A stretch of DNA of 64,000 bases, from the NCBI RefSeq assembly GCF_015694705.1, contig NZ_JADQDR010000008.1, positions 227,905 to 291,904 of the forward strand, in the 5' to 3' direction. The stretch comes from Pontibacter rufus (GTDB taxonomy: Bacteria; Bacteroidota; Bacteroidia; Cytophagales; Hymenobacteraceae). A model generated the notes under the pieces. The model was not told where the DNA came from. It saw only the letters and a program-made list of their open reading frames with translations, and searched no databases. The position numbers and the translations under genes were made by a program. Below are positions 36,175 to 45,745 of this stretch, piece after piece; the stretch's first letter is position 1; every line of letters begins with the position of its first letter.

Positions 36175-36564
36175 CAGTAAGTATAAGTCTAAAAGGATAC
36201 GTAGAAAACCTGAAAGGGTGTTATTTGGGCATGGATGCGGCAGAATTATCCGCCTGCTGGCTGCTGTTCCTCTTAAAGTATAAAATGAATGTGCGCAGAT
36301 TTATATTTAGAAAAACTGATGCAGATAAAATTTCCGGAAAGCATCAAGGCTTTTGCAAACCCCAGGTGCAGGGCAGCGGTATTTTAAAAAGCCTTGGTGT
36401 TCAGTGCATATGGCTTGTGTTTTCGTGTACAAAGCTGCTGTCTGCATCGGTTCTGGTTGCAGCAACGCAGCGTTCTTCGCATGCAGCAAACAATTTAAGT
36501 TGCATCTGCTAAGTATAAAAGCGCGTAAAATTTATTACTTATTTATAACTAACAGAAAAGAATC
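36175..36564. other. Divergent intergenic region
   Basis: 390 bases between mqo (minus) and the MDR gene (plus). CAAGGCTTTT (36345-36354) and AAAAGCCTTG (36387-36396) form a 10-base inverted repeat with a 32-base loop, of unknown meaning. Several TATACTT-type words are present. No credible gene is seen. Confidence 0.45.
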
Positions 36565-37515
36565 ATGGCAAAACAAATGAATGCGGCTTTATATGAGAAG
36601 TTTGGCGGCTCCGAGAATATTAAAATAGGTACAATTGATGTCCCGGAGTTGCAGGAAGGCGAAGTGTTGGTACGGATAAAAGCTGCTGGTGTAAACCCGG
36701 TAGATTACGCGGTGCGGGAAGGCTACTTAAAGGATTTCCTGCCTACCAGGTTTCCCGTTATTCCGGGATGGGATATGGCAGGCGTGGTGGAAGATCGGGG
36801 TTTTAGTGCCCGAAGATTTAGCAAGGGCGATGAAGTATATGCGTACGCCCGCAGGCCTGTGGTACAGGATGGTACCTTTGCGGAGTACATCGTTATACCT
36901 GAAACTTACCTGGCCAAACGCCCCGGCAATATGAGTTGGGAAGAGGCTTCCGGCATTCCGCTTGTCGGCCTTACAGCTTATCAGTGCTTGTTTGATGCCG
37001 GAAATCTGCAGGAAAATCAAAGCGTTCTCATTCTGGGCGCATCAGGCGGGGTAGGCAGCATGGCCATCCAACTGGCCAAAGCAAAAGACGCCCGGGTAGT
37101 AGGTGTTGCCAGCGAGAAAAATCATGCTTACATGAAAGAGCTTGGTGCCGATTACACCATCACTTACCAGAACACACACGTTGGCGAGGCTGTAAAAGAA
37201 GTATTGCCGGATGGAGTAGATCTGATTTTTGACTGTACGGCCGGCGAAACTTTAACCCAAAGCCTGTCCGCCCTAAAGCCATCCGGAAAGCTTGTTTCTA
37301 TCCTGAGCCACGGCGAAGGCCTTGACCCGCAGACGCAGTTCGAGTATGTGTTTGTAGAGCCAAATGCAAGTCAGCTGGATAGGTTGCGGGAACTGGCTGA
37401 AGCAGGAAAACTGCAGGTACATGTCAGCAGGACTTATACTTTAGATGAAACGGCAGAAGCGCTGGAGCAGGTCCATTCGCTGCACACCAGAGGAAAACTC
37501 GTTATCGTGCCATAG
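36565..37515 (+). CDS. NADP-dependent MDR oxidoreductase (quinone-oxidoreductase-like)
   Basis: A 316-residue zinc-free medium-chain dehydrogenase/reductase of the quinone oxidoreductase/crotonyl-reductase type. The GroES-like domain (about 10-125) carries VNPVDYAVREGYL and VIPGWDMAGVVE; the Rossmann motif is VLILGASGGVGSMAIQLAKA (about 152-172). It lacks the Cys/His zinc ligands of alcohol dehydrogenases. It should reduce quinones or enones using NADPH in the cytoplasm; the natural substrate is not known. A type II NADH dehydrogenase gene follows about 180 bases downstream. Confidence 0.85.
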   Translation: MAKQMNAALYEKFGGSENIKIGTIDVPELQEGEVLVRIKAAGVNPVDYAVREGYLKDFLPTRFPVIPGWDMAGVVEDRGFSARRFSKGDEVYAYARRPVVQDGTFAEYIVIPETYLAKRPGNMSWEEASGIPLVGLTAYQCLFDAGNLQENQSVLILGASGGVGSMAIQLAKAKDARVVGVASEKNHAYMKELGADYTITYQNTHVGEAVKEVLPDGVDLIFDCTAGETLTQSLSALKPSGKLVSILSHGEGLDPQTQFEYVFVEPNASQLDRLRELAEAGKLQVHVSRTYTLDETAEALEQVHSLHTRGKLVIVP

Positions 37516-37695
37516 CAGCCATACTAGCTGCTGCTAAACTGAACAACAGCCCTGCCCGTACTTATTACATCGTTCCCGGCTGCTGGTGTTCAGCTAAAGA
37601 AATTATAACGCAGCGCCAGCGGAAATAATCGGCCATTGTGCTTACGGGCCTTAAGCGCACATAAAATGTGCCGGCATAATGATATAAAAGGATTT

Positions 37696-39030
37696 ATGGA
37701 AAACTACGCTAAAATTGCAGATACAGGAAAGCGGCGCATCGTGATTGTTGGAGGCGGTTTTGGAGGTCTTGAACTGGCCGGTTCGCTGCAGGACGCGGAT
37801 GTGCAGGTGGTGCTGATAGATAAAAACAACTACCACACATTTCAGCCGCTGCTGTACCAGGTGGCGACGGCAGGCATTGATGCCGACTCAATTGTGCATC
37901 CCTTTCGTAAAATTTTTGAAGGACAGGACAACTTTTATTTCAGGCTGGCGACAGTAGAACATGTAGATACGGAGCGGCAGGTGGTGGAGACCTCTATTGG
38001 CCTTATCAAGTATGATTTCCTGGTGATTGCCACAGGGGCGACCTCCAATTTTTTCGGAAACGCCCAGATGGAGCAGAATGCTATTTCAATGAAGAGCGTG
38101 GAGGATGCCATGGAGCTACGGAACACCATCCTCTACAACTTTGAAAAAGCCCTGCAACTCGACGATTGCGAACAGCAGAACAGCCTGATGGATTACGTAA
38201 TTGTAGGTGGCGGCCCCACCGGGGTAGAACTGGCCGGTGCCCTGAGTGAGCTGCGCAGGCATGTATTCCCGAAAGATTACCGGGAACTCAACTTTAAGGA
38301 GATGGATATATACCTGATCCAGAGCGGGCCGCAGCTGCTGAAAGGAATGTCGGAAGAGGCATCGCAGAAATCGCTGGAGTACCTGCAAAAGTTTGGCGTA
38401 AATGTATGGCTGAACCGCCGGGTGCTGTCTTACGACGGCTATACCGTATCGCTTGACACAGGCGAGAAGCTCATCACGCGCACCCTGATATGGGCGGCAG
38501 GCGTAACGGGCGCGCCTCTACAGGGCCTCAGCAAAGATAGCCTGCTGCGCGGCAACCGCCTGCAGACAGACAGGTATAACCGTGTGGCCGGCTATGAAAA
38601 TATTTTTGCCATAGGCGATGTGGCAGCGATGGTAACGGAAGAGAACCCGCAGGGCTATCCGATGCTGGCCCAGCCGGCCATACAGCAGGGGCATTTATTG
38701 GGCAAAAACCTGCAAAACCTGCTGGCCGGCAAACCGCTGGAAGCTTTTACTTACAACGACCAGGGCTCGATGGCAACCGTGGGGCGCAACCATGCCGTGG
38801 CCGATCTCAAAGTCTTTAAAAAGGACTTAAGGACACAGGGATTTATGGCTTGGCTGATATGGGTGTTCATCCACCTGACCTCCCTGGTTGGGTTCCGTAA
38901 CCGCATGGCAATACTTCTGGACTGGATATGGAGCTATTTCACTTATGATACCGGCAACCGCCTGATTCTGGGCGGCAAGCATGTGAATATACCTGTAAAG
39001 GAAACGATTACACATAAGGCTGTAGAGTAG
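37696..39030 (+). CDS. ndh: Type II NADH:quinone oxidoreductase-like protein
   Basis: A 444-residue FAD enzyme that passes electrons from NADH to quinone without pumping protons. I choose the ATG at 37696 (MENYAKIADTGKRR), which has AAAAGGA just upstream; an open frame back to 37636 adds unlike residues. FAD motif IVIVGGGFGGLELAGSL (about 15-31), then YHTFQPLLYQVATAGID, NADH motif YVIVGGGPTGVELAGALSEL (about 170), and the second FAD motif NIFAIGDVA. A C-terminal hydrophobic helix region (about 385-425, WLIWVFIHLTSLVGFRNR) is the membrane anchor typical of the family. Confidence 0.93.
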   Translation: MENYAKIADTGKRRIVIVGGGFGGLELAGSLQDADVQVVLIDKNNYHTFQPLLYQVATAGIDADSIVHPFRKIFEGQDNFYFRLATVEHVDTERQVVETSIGLIKYDFLVIATGATSNFFGNAQMEQNAISMKSVEDAMELRNTILYNFEKALQLDDCEQQNSLMDYVIVGGGPTGVELAGALSELRRHVFPKDYRELNFKEMDIYLIQSGPQLLKGMSEEASQKSLEYLQKFGVNVWLNRRVLSYDGYTVSLDTGEKLITRTLIWAAGVTGAPLQGLSKDSLLRGNRLQTDRYNRVAGYENIFAIGDVAAMVTEENPQGYPMLAQPAIQQGHLLGKNLQNLLAGKPLEAFTYNDQGSMATVGRNHAVADLKVFKKDLRTQGFMAWLIWVFIHLTSLVGFRNRMAILLDWIWSYFTYDTGNRLILGGKHVNIPVKETITHKAVE

Positions 39031-39285
39031 CGATTTAATCAGGCCATCATACCCGATTCAGGTTGGGGACTAATCTGCCAATCAGGGCTTAGCTGCAGCA
39101 TTAAAAAGCCCTTACTTCAACGGGAAGCTGCTAATGAGTAGTAGTAAATAGCGTGGCACTTTCCTGTCGAGCCTGCCCTTACTTATACAAAGTGTTAGTT
39201 GCTGGTATTTCTCCCTTTGTAAATCAGATTTAGCTTTGATTTTAAGCTCTATAATTGGCTGTCTAAAACAAGATAATGAGAATCT

Positions 39286-39840
39286 TTATTCATTTAGTTT
39301 TTTGATTACTCTTGCTGGATTTCCCACAGCTAAAGTATCGGCTGGGATGTCTTTTGTGACTACCGTTCCTGCACCGATTACGGCTCTGTCTCCGATTGTT
39401 ACACCGGGACAAATTGTTGCATGTCCGCCAATCCAGCATTCTTCGCCAATTGTTACAGGGAGGCAGTCTTCCCAAACTCTTCTATCTTCAATATTTAAAG
39501 GATGCCTTGCTGTATAAATATGGACGCCCGGAGCAATAAGAGTTTTCTTTCCTATCGTAACTTTTGCTCCATCTAGTATAACAGCTCCAAAATTGATAAA
39601 GACCTCATCTGCAGCAAAAATATTTTCTCCATAGTCACAGTAAAATGGTGGTTCAAGGTGTATATTTTTAGCTGAATTAGGACACAGTTCATGTATTGTA
39701 TCTTGAAATTTGTCTGTGTAATATTCTGTTACATTTAGTTTATGAAGAATATGTTTAACCCTGGTGCGAATAGTAATCATCTCTTTACAATGTGCATCAT
39801 AAGGCTCTCCCGCTAACATTTTTTCTTTTTCTGTTTTCAT
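39286..39840 (-). CDS. Maltose/galactoside O-acetyltransferase-like (left-handed beta-helix)
   Basis: A 184-residue sugar O-acetyltransferase of the Maa/LacA type, moving acetyl from acetyl-CoA to a sugar hydroxyl in the cytoplasm. I start it at 39840, where MKTEKEKMLAGEPYDAH gives the exact family N-terminus; an open frame reaches 39954. Hexapeptide repeats fill about 60-180, with catalytic His in the HPLN segment (YTARHPLN) and ECWIGGHATICPGVTIGDRA. Base composition is clearly lower in GC (about 30-40 percent in sampled lines) than the ndh and PBP genes around it (about 55-60), suggesting transfer. Confidence 0.92.
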   Translation of the reverse strand: MKTEKEKMLAGEPYDAHCKEMITIRTRVKHILHKLNVTEYYTDKFQDTIHELCPNSAKNIHLEPPFYCDYGENIFAADEVFINFGAVILDGAKVTIGKKTLIAPGVHIYTARHPLNIEDRRVWEDCLPVTIGEECWIGGHATICPGVTIGDRAVIGAGTVVTKDIPADTLAVGNPARVIKKLNE

Positions 39841-39998
39841 TTTACTATGTCTTTGAATAGGTTTGATTTTATTAAGAGCGAATATCAATCTGGAGGTATT
39901 TGGGGATTTGTCATACATGCAGCTAACGGGTTGGTATAGCAGATGGTGAGGCATAGCCGAAGCATACCTGCTATACTTTGTTATCTGCTTTTGTTTTT

Positions 39999-40721
39999 CT
40001 ATTTCTTTGCTGATTCAAGCAACTCTGCCATCTGCTCATACCACTCAAGGAACGCTCCGTCTGGCTGAAACTTGCTCTTAAATTCTTGAAAGTATACTTC
40101 TGCTTTCTCGCTTCCTGAAGCTGCTGCAATCATCAGGCTGTTAGCCAATTTCATTTTCTTCTCTGTGTATTCTTCAGTCGCTCCATTCTGCGTTTGCCAT
40201 TTTGTAGATTCATACTCTTGCAGCGACTGGTCGATTTGGTCTTGGCTGTACCTGGCTTCTGAGTTCAGTTTCTTTTCCCTTTTGAGTTTTCCATTCTCAT
40301 AGTAGAAGTACTCAGTAAGCCACTTCTCTTTTACAAACTCCCTATTTTTACCTAAAGCCAGTAGCTCCAACTTTTGCAGTTGAAGCGTATCCTGGTCAAA
40401 CCTGATTTCATACTCTTCAACTGCGCTCCAAAAGTCAATGATACTGTCCTTGCCGCACTCTGACAGCACAAACTCTGAGTACACTTTTCTTCCTTCTCGT
40501 AATTCAGGATAGCCACAGATGAGGAGTTTGCTGCGGTTGGAAAATATAAAAGCAGTATCGGGCTCTGATTCTGCATACTCAGAAGCTGCACATTTATTAT
40601 AGTACCCTTCATCCGCACCTGTGCTACTAACTTCTTCTGTTTCCGCTACTTGCACTACGCCCTGCTGCTTAGGAGCACAACCAGCTATAAGTATGTAAAG
40701 AAGTATGTACAGATTCTTCAT
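39999..40721 (-). CDS. Putative lipoprotein of unknown function
   Basis: A 240-residue protein that I do not recognise. Starting at 40721 gives MKNLYILLYILIAGCAPK, a classic lipoprotein signal with the lipobox IAGC; the frame extends to 40760 without adding signal-like sequence. The rest is polar, with helix-rich stretches of E, K and Q, and no membrane segments. GC is low like that of the neighbouring acetyltransferase gene, and the two are co-oriented about 160 bases apart, so they may have arrived together. Confidence 0.7.
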   Translation of the reverse strand: MKNLYILLYILIAGCAPKQQGVVQVAETEEVSSTGADEGYYNKCAASEYAESEPDTAFIFSNRSKLLICGYPELREGRKVYSEFVLSECGKDSIIDFWSAVEEYEIRFDQDTLQLQKLELLALGKNREFVKEKWLTEYFYYENGKLKREKKLNSEARYSQDQIDQSLQEYESTKWQTQNGATEEYTEKKMKLANSLMIAAASGSEKAEVYFQEFKSKFQPDGAFLEWYEQMAELLESAKK

Positions 40722-40903
40722 GATTTTTATTGCTACTAACTTATTGCTAAACGCAAACATACGCTTATCTGCCCTATGTATGATACAGATTTAAAGCTCC
40801 TTCTCTAGCTGCCATCCACCTTTTTCATAGATCTACATCAGTTTCCGTAGCAAGTATGGCCGCAAATATCTGCTATACCTGCGCTTTTTTATACTTATGC
40901 CTA

Positions 40904-43369
40904 CTATTCCCTGTTCTTCTTTCGCCTTTTTTCCTGGCGGCGCTTCTTCCAGTCTTCTTTCCATCCTTTAAAAGTTTCTACAGCTTTGTCCGCTACCTTG
41001 TCCAGCACACGCTCCAGGAAATTCTCTTTCGGCGGTTCGGCGCGGAAAGAGGCGCAGCTGAGGCTGGCCAGCAGGCGTGGCGGCAGCGGATCGAAGTGGC
41101 TGTTGTAGTAGCCTTTATAATCAGGATCGATGGCAATGCGGCGGATGAAATCACCCCAGATCGGCAGCGCGGTATGGGCGCCCTGCCCCAGCGCCAGTGT
41201 CCGGAAACGCACCTGCGGACTTTCGCCGCCTACCCAGACGCCCGTTACCAGTTGCGGCGTGATGCCGATAAACCAGCCGTCGGCAAAATCCTGCGTGGTG
41301 CCCGTTTTGCCGGCAATGTCCATCTTTAAGCCAAATCTTGAGCGCAGGCTGGCGGCACTGCCTTCTTCCACCACACCCTGCATCAGGTATAGCATCACAG
41401 CCGCCGTTTTCTCCGACAGCACTTTTTCTGCATGCTCATTTTTGCGATGTTCCCGCAGCACCTTGCCGTTCCGGTCTGTTATTTTAAGTATGTATACCGG
41501 GTCTACACGGTAGCCGCGGTTAGCGAAGGTAGCGTAGGCGGTAACCATTTCCTGCAGCGAAAGATTAGCTGTGCCCAGCGCCAGCGACGGCACCTCAGGC
41601 AGCTTAGACGAAATGCCCAGCCGATGCGCCATGTCCATGGTGTTATCAATCCCGGTTTTCATAATAAGCTGTGCTGAGATGGTATTAACCGAATGCGCCA
41701 GGGCGCCGCGCATGCTGTACTCGCCGCCATACTGCTCATCAGCATTACGCGGCGACCAGTTATCGTACGCCGGGTACGTCATGCGCTCGTTCGGGAAATA
41801 ATCGCAGGGCTCCACGCCTTGCTCCAGTGCCGCGGCATACACAAACGGCTTAAAAGTAGAGCCTACCTGCCGCCTGGCCCGCACATGGTCATACTTAAAA
41901 ATACGGTGGTTGATGCCGCCCACCCAGGCACGTACATAGCCCGAATGCGGCTCCACCGAAAAAAGACCGGTATTCAGAAACCGCTCATAATAAGCCAGGG
42001 AATCCATCGGGCTCATTGTTTTCGTGCTGTTGCCGCTCCAGCCGAACAGCTGCATTGGCACCGGCTTCCGGAAGGCAGCCGTAATTTCCGCCTCTGACTT
42101 TCCGGCTGCCATCATTTTTTTATAGCGGTCGGAGCGATGCATGGCTGCCTGCAGCACCTGCGTATTGCGGCCCCAGGGTGTGCGGCCGCGCCAGTGTGCA
42201 TCAAACTGCTTTTGCAGCAGGGTCATTTGCTTATGCACGGCCGCTTCGGCATGGCGCTGCATACCGGCATCAATGGTTGTATAAATCTTTAATCCGTCGG
42301 TGTAGAGATTATAGGGCTCGCCGTCTTTCTTCTTTTTGCCGGCGGCCCAGGCAGCCAGTTCCTGTCGCAGGTGCTCCCTGAAGTAAGTGGCCAATCCATC
42401 ATTGTGGGTAGTATAATTATACTTAAGCTGCAGCGGCAGCTTTTTGAGAGAGTCAGCCTGAGCAGTTGTCAGGTAATTATACTTGGCCATCTGGGCCAGC
42501 ACCACGTTGCGGCGCTGCTGTGAGCGTTTGGGGTTGAGGCGCGGGTTATAAGTGGTGGTCGCCTTCAGCATACCAATCAGTACGGCAGCCTGTTCGGGTT
42601 TAAGAGCGCCGGCAGAAGTGCTGAAGAAGCGCTGTGCAGCACGCTCGATGCCGTACAGGTTGCCGCCCATTGGCACGGTGTTCAGGTATAGCTCCAGTAT
42701 TTCTTCTTTGGAATAGATGGCTTCCAGCTTCTGCGCGATAATCATCTCGCGCAGTTTGTTTACGGGCATATCCCAGAGCCAGTAATTTTTGCGCGGATAA
42801 AGGTTTTTGGCCAGCTGCTGGCTGAGCGTGCTGCCGCCGCCGGAACTTTCATCCTGCAGCAGCAGCGTTTTAACAATCACCCGCCCCAGACTGCGCACAT
42901 CTATGCCGCTGTGCTTGTAAAAGCGGGCATCTTCGGTGGCAACCAGGGCCTGTATAGCGGATGAGGCAATATCAGTATACTTTACATTGGTCCGATCCTG
43001 GATATAATAGCGCCCCAGCAGCGTTCCGTCGGTGGCGTATACTTCGGAGGCGGTACTGTTCTGCACTGCTTTCAGCTCGCGCCGCGAAGGCATATCGCCG
43101 AGCAGGCCAATGTATACCGCAAAGTAAAACAGCACCAACAGGAGCAGGCCTGCCAAAGCCAGTTTATATACTGCCCGAAGTATAGGTCTGTAGTCAGAGC
43201 GACGGCGGCTTTCCTGCCAGTGTGCCCATTTCTGCTGCCAGTAAGTGCGGGTAAGCTTTGGTTTTAAGCTATGGAAGAAAGCTGACAACTCGGCATGTAC
43301 CAATTGGATGACCGGTACCAGTATTTTGGTGATGATGAATTTAAGTACCTTTTTCAGCGTATGCCTCAT
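40904..43369 (-). CDS. Class A penicillin-binding protein (PBP1A type)
   Basis: An 821-residue bifunctional peptidoglycan synthase. I use the ATG at 43369 (MRHTLKKVLK); the frame runs to 43423. One membrane helix lies at about 75-100. The transglycosylase domain (GT51, about 125-330) contains ATEDARFYKHSGID with the catalytic Glu, and GGSTLSQQLAKNLY. The transpeptidase domain (about 430-760) has QVGSTFKPFVYAAALE with the active Ser in STFK, SVN in LAHSVNTIS, and KTGTT in DIAGKTGTTQDFADGW. The C-terminal tail is very Lys/Arg-rich. It acts in the periplasm on lipid II. Monocistronic. Confidence 0.94.
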   Translation of the reverse strand: MRHTLKKVLKFIITKILVPVIQLVHAELSAFFHSLKPKLTRTYWQQKWAHWQESRRRSDYRPILRAVYKLALAGLLLLVLFYFAVYIGLLGDMPSRRELKAVQNSTASEVYATDGTLLGRYYIQDRTNVKYTDIASSAIQALVATEDARFYKHSGIDVRSLGRVIVKTLLLQDESSGGGSTLSQQLAKNLYPRKNYWLWDMPVNKLREMIIAQKLEAIYSKEEILELYLNTVPMGGNLYGIERAAQRFFSTSAGALKPEQAAVLIGMLKATTTYNPRLNPKRSQQRRNVVLAQMAKYNYLTTAQADSLKKLPLQLKYNYTTHNDGLATYFREHLRQELAAWAAGKKKKDGEPYNLYTDGLKIYTTIDAGMQRHAEAAVHKQMTLLQKQFDAHWRGRTPWGRNTQVLQAAMHRSDRYKKMMAAGKSEAEITAAFRKPVPMQLFGWSGNSTKTMSPMDSLAYYERFLNTGLFSVEPHSGYVRAWVGGINHRIFKYDHVRARRQVGSTFKPFVYAAALEQGVEPCDYFPNERMTYPAYDNWSPRNADEQYGGEYSMRGALAHSVNTISAQLIMKTGIDNTMDMAHRLGISSKLPEVPSLALGTANLSLQEMVTAYATFANRGYRVDPVYILKITDRNGKVLREHRKNEHAEKVLSEKTAAVMLYLMQGVVEEGSAASLRSRFGLKMDIAGKTGTTQDFADGWFIGITPQLVTGVWVGGESPQVRFRTLALGQGAHTALPIWGDFIRRIAIDPDYKGYYNSHFDPLPPRLLASLSCASFRAEPPKENFLERVLDKVADKAVETFKGWKEDWKKRRQEKRRKKNRE

Positions 43370-43817
43370 GACAGGTTTTATTCCAGGTTTGCTACAAATA
43401 CTCCTTTTCCGGCAGCAATGCATTGTAGCGCAAATTACGGATTTTGGTGCAACGGCAAGTGTTTTACAAGAATTGCGCCAATGCCATATTTTATACTACA
43501 ATGCTTTATTAAAGAGCCGTGTGCTTACGAAAACGGATGCAATTGGCCAGTGCAGCTGCTGTTGCAAAGTATAAACCGGTAACTGAAAGTAGGACACAGG
43601 ATGTTTATACTTCAGCAGAGCTGCTTTTATACGGGCAATCCGCCGATATCTGTTATAAAAGCCGGCAGTAAAGCAGAAAACTCATGGTTAAGCCTTTTAC
43701 TTATACTGTAACTTTCAAAATTAATTCAACAGGTGTGTGTGATTACTCAAATTTTATAACTAGATTAGTCTGACGATAAGCAAATGCAACATTTCTTCTC
43801 AACAGGAGATTGCTGAT
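43370..43817. promoter_or_regulatory. Divergent region upstream of the ECF sigma gene
   Basis: About 450 bases between the PBP gene (minus) and the sigma factor gene (plus). No gene is credible. The sigma gene has a good ribosome binding site, AGGAG, at about 43804-43808. Several TATACTT words occur. TAACTTTC near 43709 is a partial -7 box. The boundary also marks a drop in GC from the PBP gene into the utilisation locus. Confidence 0.4.
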
Positions 43818-44456
43818 ATGGCAGATAATGCAAAAATGTTATGCAATGAAGCGGAACTCTGGGACAGCCTCAGAGCCGGGGATGAAGAAGCTTTTTCTCT
43901 CCTGTATACCAGCTTTGTTGATGTTGCTTACAGTTATGGCTGCCGCCTGCATCCGGATAAAGATCAGGTAAAAGACTGCATACAAGACCTTTTTGTAACT
44001 ATCTGGCGCACCAGGAACAAATTAGGGCCCACAACCTCCATCAAATACTACCTCTTCCGATCTTTAAGAAGAGAGTTAGGCAGGCAGCAAAAACATAACA
44101 AAGTATATCAGGGCGCAACTTCTGATGTCTTGGCAGAAGAGTCTGCCGAAGCACAATGGATAAGTTTGGATGAAGATACGCAGCGCAATACTGCTTTAGA
44201 GAATGCCCTGCAGCAGCTCTCCGAGCGCCAGCGGGAAGCTGTTTACCTTAGATTTTACCAGAACATGGAGTTTGAAGAGGTAGCTTTGCTGATGGAAATA
44301 TCGCCAAGAGCTGTATACAAACTAATCTACAGGGCGATTGATGTTCTGAAGAAAAGTTATTTTACTGCCCCATTGTCTGATGTCTCACCCCTGTATGTTT
44401 CTTATTCTCCACTACAGGCCGGCATCCTTTTGTTCGTTATTCTGATTTCCTGTTAA
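43818..44456 (+). CDS. ECF sigma-70 factor
   Basis: A 212-residue extracytoplasmic-function sigma factor. Region 2 (about 25-95) has LLYTSFVDVAYSYGCRLH and DQVKDCIQDLFVTIWRTRN. Region 4 (about 130-185) has LQQLSERQREAVYLRFYQN and a helix-turn-helix ending AVYKLIYRAIDVLKKS. It should direct RNA polymerase to the adjacent FecR/SusC/SusD genes once released from FecR. A terminator overlaps its stop codon, so it seems to be transcribed apart from fecR. The tail after residue 190 is hydrophobic and unusual. Confidence 0.93.
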   Translation: MADNAKMLCNEAELWDSLRAGDEEAFSLLYTSFVDVAYSYGCRLHPDKDQVKDCIQDLFVTIWRTRNKLGPTTSIKYYLFRSLRRELGRQQKHNKVYQGATSDVLAEESAEAQWISLDEDTQRNTALENALQQLSERQREAVYLRFYQNMEFEEVALLMEISPRAVYKLIYRAIDVLKKSYFTAPLSDVSPLYVSYSPLQAGILLFVILISC

Positions 44457-44484
44457 AAGCACCTGCTGGCAGGTGCTTTTGTTT
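44455..44484 (+). terminator. Terminator between sigma factor and fecR
   Basis: AAAAGCACCTGC (44455-44466) and GCAGGTGCTTTT (44469-44480) form a hairpin, with the top two pairs probably opened to make the loop. The sequence GTTT follows. The left arm overlaps the TAA of the sigma gene. Confidence 0.85.
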
Positions 44485-44544
44485 GCTGCCCGACGCCATA
44501 TGTGAAAGAAATTTTAGAAAAAATAAAAATATTTCTGAAGTGAT

Positions 44545-44568
44545 GGGTCACTTACGTTAAAACCTGTC
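44545..44568 (+). promoter_or_regulatory. Candidate ECF-type promoter of fecR
   Basis: GGGTCA (44545-44550) and TGTC (44565-44568) sit at ECF-like -35/-10 spacing, about 40 bases before the fecR start and after the terminator. GGGTCA also forms part of a small palindrome, AAGTGA-TGGG-TCACTT (44538-44553). Recognition by the neighbouring sigma factor is inference. Confidence 0.3.
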
Positions 44569-44608
44569 TTTATACATGCAGTAACACCTCGTAGTTTCAG
44601 TTTTTGTA

Positions 44609-45670
44609 ATGAAAGATTATCAAACGGTTCAGGATTTTGTGATGGACGCCTCCTTCTGCCATTGGGTGCGCGGCACTGATCCAAATGCCGGTGCTTACTG
44701 GCAGGCACTGTTAGAAGAATATCCTGAAAAAGCTGCTTTAATCAGGCAGGCCAGAACCATAGTACTGGATTTAAACACCGGTGGAGAACAACTGGCAGAG
44801 GACGAAAAGGCTGCAATGTGGTTTCATATTATGGCGGGGAAAGCAGCGGCGGAGACGCCTGCTGCATCTGGTGATATCAGACCTGCCAGGTTGTTTCAGT
44901 TGTATCGCTGGGGTTCGCCTTTGGGAGTGGCTGCTGGGTTAACGGCTATCCTCATGCTGAGTATTGGGGTGTTCTGGATGCTGACACAGCAAAGCAAGGA
45001 AATCATCAGCTACAGGACCAGGTATGGTGAAATTAAAAACATCACCCTGCCCGACGGCTCTGAAGTTGTTTTGAATGCCAATTCAAAATTGACTTTTGAG
45101 AAGGGGTGGGATGATCAGACTACAAGAGAAGTGCAGCTTAGCGGAGAGGCTTATTTTAAAGTAAGGCATAAAGCCAACAAGCAGAAGTTCCAGGTAAAAT
45201 TATCAGATAACCTGAAGGTAGAGGTGTTGGGAACTGAGTTTACTGTAACGCAATGGCCCCGGATGAAAAGAGTAGTACTAAGTGAGGGCAAAGTAAAGAT
45301 GGTGCGTTTCCAGGAAAAGATGTTTGGGCTTGTGGCTGATACCAGGGCAGAAGCCACCTTAAAGCCAGGCGAACTGATAAAGGTAAATGAGCGCACAGGT
45401 GAGTTAGAGAAGAGAAAAGCTGAGAATACAGAAGCATTTGCAGCTTTCCGGTATCATAAAATTATGTTTTATGATACCTCTCTTGCAGAAGTAGCACGGG
45501 TACTGGAAGATAGTTATGGGTATAAGGTAACATTTACAAACTCTGACTTATTGCTAAAACGGTTTACCGGTACTGCTCCGGCAAATCAGATAGAGACGCT
45601 CTTTGTCTCTTTAGAGAAATTATTTCACTTAACTATACATAAGGATGGCAAACAGGTAACCATTAGCTAA
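44609..45670 (+). CDS. FecR-family anti-sigma factor
   Basis: A 353-residue inner-membrane protein that holds and releases the ECF sigma factor in response to the SusC N-terminus. The cytoplasmic part is about 1-105, a single membrane helix about 108-128 (AAGLTAILMLSIGVFWML), and the periplasmic FecR domain about 145-245 (RYGEIKNITLPDGSEVVLNANSKL, EVQLSGEAYFKVRHKANK). A DUF4974 domain ends it (about 280-353, MFYDTSLAEVARVLEDSYGYKV). Gene order sigma-fecR-susC with an STN domain is the standard trans-envelope signalling set. Confidence 0.94.
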   Translation: MKDYQTVQDFVMDASFCHWVRGTDPNAGAYWQALLEEYPEKAALIRQARTIVLDLNTGGEQLAEDEKAAMWFHIMAGKAAAETPAASGDIRPARLFQLYRWGSPLGVAAGLTAILMLSIGVFWMLTQQSKEIISYRTRYGEIKNITLPDGSEVVLNANSKLTFEKGWDDQTTREVQLSGEAYFKVRHKANKQKFQVKLSDNLKVEVLGTEFTVTQWPRMKRVVLSEGKVKMVRFQEKMFGLVADTRAEATLKPGELIKVNERTGELEKRKAENTEAFAAFRYHKIMFYDTSLAEVARVLEDSYGYKVTFTNSDLLLKRFTGTAPANQIETLFVSLEKLFHLTIHKDGKQVTIS

Positions 45671-45745
45671 CTTTTAAAATCATTCGGCCTCCTTAGGCGC
45701 TGGCTGGATTAGGAACATTAATTTTTTTCATTTTAACTGCAAAAT

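Noticed and set aside
37636..37695. Upstream start for the type II NADH dehydrogenase
   Set aside because: The 20 added residues are unlike the family, and the ATG at 37696 has a better ribosome binding site.
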